DNA of 5,494 nucleotides from Microcaldota archaeon (GTDB lineage: Archaea > Micrarchaeota > Micrarchaeia > Anstonellales > Bilamarchaeaceae). The first letter of the stretch is position 1. Every line of letters begins with the position of its first letter. A program made the translations under genes and the position numbers. The stretch covers positions 1-5,494 of the forward strand of contig DUGF01000090.1 in assembly GCA_013331535.1 (NCBI GenBank). The letters are read 5' to 3'. Shown here piece after piece: positions 1 through 5,494 of this stretch. The notes beneath the pieces were generated by a model. That model worked only from the letters and a program-made list of their open reading frames with translations. It was not told the DNA's origin and searched no databases.

Positions 1-12
1 TGTGAGATTAAG

Positions 13-27
13 TAAAAAACATTAATT
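13..27 (+). promoter_or_regulatory. Possible archaeal BRE/TATA promoter for gene 1
   Basis: An A-rich run at 13-20 (BRE-like) is followed by ATTAATT at 21-27, whose centre lies about 27 bp before the GTG at 51. That spacing fits an archaeal TATA box driving a leaderless transcript that begins at or near the start codon. The match to consensus is weak and the region is AT-rich, so chance similarity is quite possible. Bases 1-50 otherwise show only early stops in all three forward frames (3-5, 13-15 and 23-25). An upstream gene could end here, but none can be identified. Confidence 0.3.
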
Positions 28-50
28 CGTGATGCAATAATAACTAATGG

Positions 51-1280
51 GTGATACGCATACCAAAACCAATTTCGGTGAGTTTTTTTGAGAATATAAA
101 ATCCGCATCTTTTAGGTTTCATCAGTCTACGGAGAGATTTTTTGAGGAGAGAAAAAAAGAAGCGAACTATAAGGATGCAATTATTCTATTCATATTTAGC
201 GTTATAGCTCTAACTCTCCTTTCTTACATTCTCTCATCAGACTTAACTAAGATGGATATTTCTCTGATAATCGCTGAAAGCCAGAGCTATCTGGTTAATG
301 GACTGATGCGCGCAGTGTTTTTCAATATTAGCTTGTTTTTAATGACCGCAGCGTTATACTTAATTGTTCTGTCAAAAGGTTTTAAAATAAAGATAAATTT
401 TTCCCAGGTCCTTTATTTTTACGGGATGATTGTATCCGTATCAGTTATAGCTAATGTGGCGTATATTCTTTCCTCTGTTATACAAATTTATGTGACTGAA
501 CTATCTCTGGATATGGGGCTTCTCATCATTTCCATACTGTTCATGCTATTTGCATTGTATCTAATGCTAACCGCATTCAAAGTTCTCAATGGGTTCTCTT
601 ATAAAAAAACTGTTTTAGCTATTATATTAGTGGCGATACTCGCTGGCATGTTATTGCCCTTTCTTTTATTGTTTACAGCCATTATCTCGCACTCTTTGCC
701 GGGTTTGGGTAATCCAGAAACCTATTATTACTACAATATAACCACCAATCAGGATGGTTCAATAACCGCAACCTATGCATGGATGCTGAATTCCACGAAT
801 AAGCCACAGGAAATATGCTATGTTGGGTTTCCTAAGGGGTGGGAATTGGCGGATATAGATACTACAGCAGAAGTATTATCCTTGGAATGGGATGAAAGCA
901 TTACAAATCCAGATATTGGGAAGGTACTGCATAATGCCAAGAGGGCCTATTTTATCTTCACTTGGACGTTACATGCTAGCTCAGGCGCATTAAAGGAGAG
1001 CATTGATTATTACATGAAATATAAGAACAACAAAGAAACATACGACCGAAATTTTATTATAGAAAATGTAACTTATGGAATGTTGAAAGACAGTATGGAA
1101 TTTATTGTTTTAAAATTAAACGATGGTGAGGACAAAATAGCAATTAAATATAAACTGTTCACGAAGGGGGCAAACAGATTAGGCTATGACGCAATATATA
1201 AAACAACAAGTAGTCATGATACGGCTATTAAAGACTTAAATTACATCGTGAACCATTCAAAATGCTACAAATACGGCTAA
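51..1280 (+). CDS. Yip1-like five-helix membrane protein with C-terminal ectodomain
   Basis: This is a 409-residue integral membrane protein. About 41 N-terminal residues rich in Lys/Arg/Glu precede five hydrophobic segments at roughly 42-62, 84-108, 119-147, 153-178 and 187-212. The N-terminal FFEERKKEA stretch and the VLNGFSYKKTVLAIILV stretch before the last helix resemble the Yip1 family (a resemblance seen by eye, not a search result). Basic residues in the N-terminus and in the loops at 109-116 and 177-186 predict N-in and C-out topology. Residues about 213-409 would therefore be extracellular. This tail holds the only two cysteines (C256, C405), which could form a disulfide, and four N-glycosylation sequons (N229, N247, N339, N401). 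Plain Yip1 proteins usually end near the last helix, so the tail is unusual. The GTG start follows an in-frame stop at 45-47; a GTG at 78 is an alternative. The stop lies 15 bp before gene 2, suggesting co-transcription. Molecular function is unknown. Confidence 0.85.
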   Translation: MIRIPKPISVSFFENIKSASFRFHQSTERFFEERKKEANYKDAIILFIFSVIALTLLSYILSSDLTKMDISLIIAESQSYLVNGLMRAVFFNISLFLMTAALYLIVLSKGFKIKINFSQVLYFYGMIVSVSVIANVAYILSSVIQIYVTELSLDMGLLIISILFMLFALYLMLTAFKVLNGFSYKKTVLAIILVAILAGMLLPFLLLFTAIISHSLPGLGNPETYYYYNITTNQDGSITATYAWMLNSTNKPQEICYVGFPKGWELADIDTTAEVLSLEWDESITNPDIGKVLHNAKRAYFIFTWTLHASSGALKESIDYYMKYKNNKETYDRNFIIENVTYGMLKDSMEFIVLKLNDGEDKIAIKYKLFTKGANRLGYDAIYKTTSSHDTAIKDLNYIVNHSKCYKYG

Positions 1281-1285
1281 CTGTT

Positions 1286-1289
1286 GGTG
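1286..1289 (+). promoter_or_regulatory. Shine-Dalgarno-like GGTG of gene 2
   Basis: GGTG sits six bases before the GTG at 1296 and can pair with the usual CACC core near the 3' end of 16S rRNA. It lies in the 15-bp gap after the gene 1 stop, as expected for a leadered internal gene of an operon. It supports GTG 1296 as the start: the first 43 codons contain no other plausible in-frame start, and the next GTG (codon 45) already lies inside the transmembrane helix. The site is only four bases long. Confidence 0.45.
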
Positions 1290-1295
1290 TAAAAC

Positions 1296-4109
1296 GTGAA
1301 GTTTTTTCATATCGGGCAGGAAACTGGAGGCAACAAACCAGTCCAGCACTGCGCAAGTTCTATTGAGCCACTAAGCGAAGGAATACGGCGAAAATCGTTC
1401 AGGAAAATCAAAGACACTGTTGCCACAGTGGTCGCTGCAACAGTGTTCTTTACCTCGGTTGGCACTGCATATTATGCGTGTTCTCCTGCTCCCGGAGAAT
1501 CAGATAAAGCAGGCCAAAGCGAACAGGAAAATAGAACCATAACCAAGACAGCCAAAACTAATGAGAATGGAAGTGCTGTTTTCGAGGCAAACGGAACAAC
1601 TTATGAAATAAACCTTTACGACCGTGAAACAAGAGAACCAATTTCTGGAATCAACGTTATATTTTCAATAAAAGGGGATTCCGGGTTTTATATTATTTTG
1701 GATTCTGCCGGAACTTACATTTCAAGGCTTGCCGGACTTGGAAATCCAATAGATGAGAAAACGGATTCTCTCTATACGAAAAAGGTGAGCAATGTCGTCC
1801 TGCATAAGCAAGGTGGTGTCTGCCAGTTGCCAGCAGGATTTTTTTCTACAGTTGATCTTTCTACAGATGGTGGGATGGATAAACTGGACGAGTGGCATAA
1901 TGAATGGAAAAAAGATCACGATGTAAAGAATCCATTAACTCAAAATTTCGTGCTTGGAGACGATGATACAATAACTCTCTCAGAACTAAACGACAAAATT
2001 AAGCAGCTTTTAGAATACGTCGCTGGAGATGCGACCGAGAGAGCCATGCCCCTCATAGCAGTTTACTTCGGTTTGATCAAATTAGGAAAGGCCCTTTCTA
2101 AATTTTTTGCAAAGGCAAACATAGCCCTAACTGTTGTTGATTTGTGTGCAGCCTCTGAAAATCTTGATTGGGGAGCGTACTACAAAGCCTTATGCTTCGA
2201 AGATTCGGATAAATTTGAAATATGGAAATTGAAAATTACCAATGTTGAGGTCCCGCCAATAATCCAAAATCCCATTTTTCTGGTTCTTCCTGTTCAAACC
2301 AAGAATGACTGGTCTCCGCCAGTGGCTGGCATAAGCGGCAAAGTAACCTATGAATCACCAGTAGAACAGTTTTTTGGTTTGTTTTATTCCGAAGTGCAGT
2401 TGAAGCACGTTGACGGAAAGCTTCCAACTATAAAATCCGAAGCCCCGCTTTTTTATCCTGGGATTCCAGAAGCTACATTTTCGTTTGTGGCAAGTGCTTG
2501 TGAGAATATAAATCCAGCTTATGACATCGGTCTTTCCACAGGCAACGTCTTCAATCCCCTTCATCCAAAAGCCACCATACAAGTCAAGGACAAGGAAGAG
2601 TACGTGGTAAATTTCTATATCGACGAAGAATGTATGTCGAACTTATCGAAACCTGTTTATGTTACCTCCCAGGGTAAATCTTCTTTATCTGTATCTTGCA
2701 AATCTAGTTCAGTAATTCCGCGTATCAATGATATTTATGAGACTGACTCTGGTGCATCTCACAATGATACAATTGAATCTGGAGATGCGGTGACTGACGT
2801 TAGTTCTATTGATGTTCAAGACGCCGTAACCAGTGATGTTAATGACTGTATTGGCGTTCCTATTTTAAAAAATGGTGTTCCCATAGAAAAATTTTGTAGC
2901 AAGGTTAAATTACTCGGTATCCCATCTGCTGCTTTAATGTCCGTATCCTCAGTTGATCCAAACTCAGGGTCAATAAGTAAATTTTATACTTGCGCAGGTC
3001 CTTATGAATACGAAAATCTATATGCTGTGAATATGTCATTTGATTATCCTTACACGTGGGATTTGCCTAATATCTGTAATTCTTCCGATAGTTTAGTTGC
3101 TCGTCCCCTAGTCTCAAATTCTGGCCACATTTATACTATTTCTAATGATGAAGTTGTTCACTATAGCTCTCCCGAAGGCATAGAACTGTGGTCTTATCTT
3201 GTAGATCCTTATAATCTCACCCAAAAAGCCAAAGCTCTTTCTTCAGATGGAACGTTGTACATACAAGTAATAAATAAAATCTACGCCATCTCCCAGGATG
3301 GATCATTAGCGTGGGAGTTTGAATTAGAAGATTCGTGGAAAGGAAATTTTAACGGAGGTTTAGTAGTGGATAATACCGGCACTCTATATACTATCTGGCA
3401 ATACGAGCAATATTACAATTTTGACAACAAACTATGTGCTATCGGTCCAGAGGGGGTACTTCTCGGGACATGGGCGTTGGGAATGGTTTCCGCTAGCTCG
3501 GAGATTTCTATAGATGATGTTTCGAACATTTATTTTGGTGGTATTACTAATTCTGTAGATGGCGGGGTTTATTCATTTGATTCATTTGGAAACTTAAATT
3601 GGTCATTTGGTACTCAATCTTCCGATACCGTCATTGTTGACTCACAAGTCATGATTGGTGAAGATAGTATCTCATATTTTTCTGCCAAGAAGGTTGAAGA
3701 TGGAATGCACTATCTTTTTTCTCTTGATAAAGATGGTAATTTAAGATGGAAATCCAATGCGTTGCCTTCTGAAAATGAAATATTTCTCCCAGTGATTTCC
3801 TCAGACGGTTCCGTTTATATATTTTCAAGTACGTTCGAAGAGTCCGCTTTGCTAGCATTTAATAATGATGGAAATCTCTTATTAGATATAAAATTTCCAG
3901 GATTAAAAATTCCTTTGGGTAGCATCGTTCGGCCTCTTGTCTTAGATCATAATGGGACTCTATACATTACATATCGCGCACAATTGTCTGCAACTTATGT
4001 TCTAGATGTAGGAACCCCTCTAGCGAGTTCACCCTGGCCAATGTACCATCATGACCCACAGAATTCCGGGAATGCGGGTTTTCCGATTGGCGGCTCAAAG
4101 AAAAAATAA
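1296..4109 (+). CDS. Membrane-anchored surface protein with C-terminal PQQ-like beta-propeller
   Basis: This is a 937-residue protein. A basic segment (RRKSFRKIKD, 31-40) precedes one hydrophobic helix at about 41-61, giving an N-in anchor with the rest outside. Residues about 86-145 look like an Ig/transthyretin-type beta domain (TNENGSAVFEANG turn at 88-100). Residues about 248-286 are a hydrophobic helical stretch, and about 340-445 are again beta-rich. A linker at 480-515 is dominated by S, T, D and V. Seven repeats of the form S/D-x-x-G-x-[IL/V]-Y ... G-x-L-x-W begin near 606, 649, 691, 739, 787, 835 and 883, indicating a PQQ-like propeller. It ends in WPMYHHDPQNSG (914-925), a motif known from PQQ-like repeat proteins. 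I see no dehydrogenase residues, so it is probably a structural or binding propeller. It follows gene 1 by 15 bp and is probably its operon partner. GC drops from about 45% to about 35% near residue 450. Domain layout is reasonably clear; function is not known. Confidence 0.88.
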   Translation: MKFFHIGQETGGNKPVQHCASSIEPLSEGIRRKSFRKIKDTVATVVAATVFFTSVGTAYYACSPAPGESDKAGQSEQENRTITKTAKTNENGSAVFEANGTTYEINLYDRETREPISGINVIFSIKGDSGFYIILDSAGTYISRLAGLGNPIDEKTDSLYTKKVSNVVLHKQGGVCQLPAGFFSTVDLSTDGGMDKLDEWHNEWKKDHDVKNPLTQNFVLGDDDTITLSELNDKIKQLLEYVAGDATERAMPLIAVYFGLIKLGKALSKFFAKANIALTVVDLCAASENLDWGAYYKALCFEDSDKFEIWKLKITNVEVPPIIQNPIFLVLPVQTKNDWSPPVAGISGKVTYESPVEQFFGLFYSEVQLKHVDGKLPTIKSEAPLFYPGIPEATFSFVASACENINPAYDIGLSTGNVFNPLHPKATIQVKDKEEYVVNFYIDEECMSNLSKPVYVTSQGKSSLSVSCKSSSVIPRINDIYETDSGASHNDTIESGDAVTDVSSIDVQDAVTSDVNDCIGVPILKNGVPIEKFCSKVKLLGIPSAALMSVSSVDPNSGSISKFYTCAGPYEYENLYAVNMSFDYPYTWDLPNICNSSDSLVARPLVSNSGHIYTISNDEVVHYSSPEGIELWSYLVDPYNLTQKAKALSSDGTLYIQVINKIYAISQDGSLAWEFELEDSWKGNFNGGLVVDNTGTLYTIWQYEQYYNFDNKLCAIGPEGVLLGTWALGMVSASSEISIDDVSNIYFGGITNSVDGGVYSFDSFGNLNWSFGTQSSDTVIVDSQVMIGEDSISYFSAKKVEDGMHYLFSLDKDGNLRWKSNALPSENEIFLPVISSDGSVYIFSSTFEESALLAFNNDGNLLLDIKFPGLKIPLGSIVRPLVLDHNGTLYITYRAQLSATYVLDVGTPLASSPWPMYHHDPQNSGNAGFPIGGSKKK
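1414..1446 (+). repeat. 10-bp perfect inverted repeat inside gene 2
   Basis: ACACTGTTGC at 1414-1423 is the exact reverse complement of GCAACAGTGT at 1437-1446, with a 13-base loop. It lies about 120 bases into gene 2, exactly over the codons for the start of the transmembrane helix. It could fold as an mRNA hairpin. The helix sequence repeats Thr/Val/Ala codons (TVATVVAATV), so codon repetition may explain it without any function. Confidence 0.5.
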
Positions 4110-4118
4110 AGAACGAAT

Positions 4119-4125
4119 AATTTTT
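4119..4125 (+). terminator. Possible T-run terminator after gene 2
   Basis: AATTTTT starts ten bases after the gene 2 stop codon. Archaeal RNA polymerase can terminate at short T-runs without a hairpin, and no convincing stem is visible here. The run is only five T long, and it precedes a separate promoter, which fits termination between the two transcription units. This is a weak call. Confidence 0.3.
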
Positions 4126-4142
4126 GACGTCTCGCAGTCACC

Positions 4143-4157
4143 CGAAACATATTAAAA
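4143..4157 (+). promoter_or_regulatory. Archaeal BRE/TATA promoter of gene 3
   Basis: CGAAAC at 4143-4148 resembles a BRE, and ATATTAAAA at 4149-4157 resembles a TATA box. The TATA centre is about 26 bp before the ATG at 4179, the usual distance from TATA to transcription start. The bases just before the ATG (TTCCCTGTTGTTATC) contain no purine-rich ribosome site. Together these predict a leaderless mRNA starting at the ATG and support that start codon. This is the best taxonomic clue in the window, pointing to an archaeon. Confidence 0.65.
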
Positions 4158-4178
4158 GCTCATTTCCCTGTTGTTATC

Positions 4179-5494
4179 ATGCAGTGCAAACGTGCGATTC
4201 CAGTAGTTGTTTTGTTATTCGCATTCATTGTTCTGTTGCAATCAATTTTCGCCCAATCCTGTGCCTACAATTCAGACCTTCAGCCAACCCAGTTATTTTC
4301 AGAAGTCAATTCAAAAAGCGGAATTGCGCAGGCTTCACTCACATACGAGAATTTTTCCACAAGCCCTCCGAGAAAGCCGGTCCATTACTCGCCAATCGTT
4401 CTGCATATATATAATGACACGTGGGACGGAAATGTAGTCAGTATTTACACCAATTCCGAAGGAAACGCGGCAATTGATTTGAAAAAGCATGTTCCGAATA
4501 GCGAAGGCGGATGCTATTCTGTTGATTTCATTTTCTGCAGTATGTATGAGTTTGATTTGTGGCAATGCCTTGAAGCCGGAGGGATAGATAATTCACTTCT
4601 TCAGCCATATATTGATTCCGCGACCGCATCCGGAGTTGTAAATAGCCAGACTTATGCCATAGCTCATATCCCGTCTGACCTCGCGCTTTTTTCGGATTCA
4701 TTAAAACCATGGCTTGCAGGCCAGCTTTCCACAGAAGGCTATTCCCAGGCAGATCCAAAGAACCTGAAAACAATTTCCGATACCCAGCAATACTGCCCTA
4801 TTCCTGAAAAGCCGCCAGCGCCTTCTCTTGGTTTTTGCCTTCCTTTGATTCTCATCTTCGCGCTTCTTGGTGCGGGGATGTTCATGAAAGGCCAGAATCC
4901 GTTTGGCGGATTTGATTTCTCAACCCCGAGAATGGGAAAAATGCATTCAAGATATGGAGGAGCAAGGGGAAGAGGGGCGTTTTTTGATATTGCTGGTGCG
5001 TATTCGAGTGTGAAAGGAGCAGTTGAGCAGGGAAAAGAAGATATAGGAGCCATAAAAGGTGCAAAAAGTTTCTGGAAGGCCTCATCAAAGACATTTAAGG
5101 CAGATGTAAAATCTTCAGTTGGTGGTTTATACAAGTCAAAGGCTGATTTAAAGGAGAAATTGACCGGACAAACAACTACTGCTACTGCTGCTCAATCTGC
5201 TGCCGCTCGTTTGGGTGTATCTGCTGCAGGAAGACGAAGATTCCAGCTAGGGGGGCTGGAAGGAGTAACAAGCGATACCGGCCTGGTTTCACGGGCAAGA
5301 GCCGGGGAAAGAACTGCCAGCATTCAAAAACAATCCGAATCACAGATTGGAGGTTTCAAGCAGGTGTTCGGAACGATTGCCGCGAGTGTCATCGGAAGAA
5401 CCGAATTCGGATTAGTCCGCAGCGAAGAGAAATTAAAACAGGATTTCACAAGCCATAAGGGAGGCGTTGCCGGAGCGATGAAGGATGTTAATGC
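4179..5494 (+). CDS. Type I membrane protein with signal peptide and basic cytoplasmic tail, 3' partial
   Basis: An uninterrupted frame of 438 codons starts at ATG 4179 and runs off the window end. I do not recognise the family. Residues 1-25 form a signal peptide: K4/R5, a hydrophobic core at about 7-24, and likely cleavage after IFA before QSCAY. Residues 26-216 would be extracellular, with cysteines at 28, 112, 120, 130 and 206. At about 70-120 there is a beta-rich stretch with the turn TNSEGNAAI (91-99), reminiscent of transthyretin/carboxypeptidase-regulatory folds. A Pro-rich hinge (PIPEKPPAPS) leads into one transmembrane helix at 217-236. The following segment is strongly basic and Gly-rich (RMGKMHSRYGGARGRG, 251-266), marking the cytoplasmic side. 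Residues about 275-330 are probably Lys-rich amphipathic helix, then an Ala/Thr-rich stretch (331-350) and more basic sequence. It has its own promoter, and its arginines are mostly AGA/AGG. GC is about 46%, higher than gene 1. A role in surface sensing or a membrane complex is possible but unproven. Confidence 0.8.
   Translation, partial: MQCKRAIPVVVLLFAFIVLLQSIFAQSCAYNSDLQPTQLFSEVNSKSGIAQASLTYENFSTSPPRKPVHYSPIVLHIYNDTWDGNVVSIYTNSEGNAAIDLKKHVPNSEGGCYSVDFIFCSMYEFDLWQCLEAGGIDNSLLQPYIDSATASGVVNSQTYAIAHIPSDLALFSDSLKPWLAGQLSTEGYSQADPKNLKTISDTQQYCPIPEKPPAPSLGFCLPLILIFALLGAGMFMKGQNPFGGFDFSTPRMGKMHSRYGGARGRGAFFDIAGAYSSVKGAVEQGKEDIGAIKGAKSFWKASSKTFKADVKSSVGGLYKSKADLKEKLTGQTTTATAAQSAAARLGVSAAGRRRFQLGGLEGVTSDTGLVSRARAGERTASIQKQSESQIGGFKQVFGTIAASVIGRTEFGLVRSEEKLKQDFTSHKGGVAGAMKDVN
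5172..5207 (+). repeat. Imperfect ACT/GCT trinucleotide run in gene 3
   Basis: Twelve consecutive codons are mostly ACT or GCT, interrupted by ACA, CAA, TCT and GCC, and encode a Thr/Ala-rich stretch at residues 332-343. It lies in the cytoplasmic part, between a Lys-rich helical region and a basic RRR segment, so it is probably a flexible linker. Such in-frame repeats can change length by slippage without breaking the frame. It is short and imperfect. Confidence 0.45.

Noticed and set aside
1..25. C-terminal end of an upstream gene
   Set aside because: Stops occur at 13-15 and 23-25 in two frames, but so few codons precede them that no gene can be supported.
1466..1490. Possible lipobox at the end of the gene 2 hydrophobic segment (YYA-C62)
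   Set aside because: Positions -3 and -2 are both Tyr, which does not fit the usual L-[AST]-[GA]-C pattern. The 40-residue N-terminal tail is also long for a lipoprotein signal, so a simple transmembrane anchor is more likely.
1722..2582. Short minus-strand reading frames within gene 2 (1722-1919, 2236-2427, 2355-2582)
   Set aside because: They are antisense to a long, domain-coherent gene and show no start signals or protein features.
3649..3858. Minus-strand frame antisense to the propeller
   Set aside because: It is antisense to clear propeller repeats, and its translation is low-quality, rich in Lys, His and Gln.
3111..4079. Quinoprotein (PQQ) dehydrogenase
   Set aside because: The repeats resemble PQQ-like blades, but I see no catalytic or quinone-binding signature and the rest of the protein is not dehydrogenase-like. 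Only the fold is claimed.
4124..4437. Two short forward reading frames in the other frames (4124-4414 and 4207-4437)
   Set aside because: Both overlap gene 3 out of frame, lack a promoter or ribosome site of their own and give Ser/His/Phe/Cys-rich translations typical of shadow frames.
4335..4773. Minus-strand frames at 4335-4565 and 4528-4773
   Set aside because: They overlap each other and gene 3 in antisense and have no supporting signals.
4739..5134. 131-residue reading frame on the minus strand
   Set aside because: It lies wholly antisense to gene 3, whose frame is continuous and shows a coherent signal peptide, helix and basic tail. The antisense product is Pro/Phe-rich with no recognisable features.

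Overview
The window most likely comes from an archaeon, possibly a DPANN-type lineage; that lineage guess is an inference. Three signs point to archaea. A BRE/TATA-like element lies about 26 bp upstream of the ATG of the third gene, which has no Shine-Dalgarno sequence, so its transcript is probably leaderless. Arginine is mostly encoded by AGA/AGG in the third gene. The first gene has a Yip1-like layout of a kind common in archaeal membrane proteins. No rRNA, tRNA, CRISPR array, transposase or other mobility gene is visible, so there is no taxonomic marker and a bacterial origin cannot be fully excluded.

Layout, all on the + strand. Bases 1-50 are a short leader with a weak TATA-like element. 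Bases 51-1280 encode a five-helix, Yip1-like integral membrane protein with an unusual C-terminal ectodomain of about 195 residues. After a 15-bp gap, bases 1296-4109 encode a 937-residue surface protein. It has a short basic cytoplasmic tail, one N-terminal transmembrane anchor, an Ig/transthyretin-like beta domain, a hydrophobic helical segment, a second beta-rich region, a Ser/Thr/Asp/Val-rich linker and a C-terminal seven-repeat PQQ-like beta-propeller. A 69-bp intergenic region holds a T-run that could terminate transcription and the best promoter in the window. From base 4179 to the window end, an open frame of 438 codons encodes a signal peptide, an extracellular domain, one transmembrane helix and a long basic, Gly/Ala/Ser/Lys-rich cytoplasmic region; its 3' end lies outside the window.

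The first two genes look like a two-gene operon and may form a cell-surface unit, with the membrane protein acting as partner or anchor and the propeller protein projecting outward. Gene 3 has its own promoter but also crosses the membrane and carries a similar beta-domain turn motif. All three proteins appear to expose a domain outside the cell, so the theme is cell envelope or surface interaction. No enzyme activity can be assigned.

Hand-counted GC is mosaic: about 36% in gene 1, 45% in the first half of gene 2, 35% in its propeller half and 46% in gene 3. The break inside gene 2 falls close to a domain boundary, which suggests domain fusion or recombination. Nothing seen amounts to a demonstrated new system. 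The strongest leads are the Yip1-ectodomain protein paired with the chimeric propeller protein, and the unrecognised type I membrane protein.
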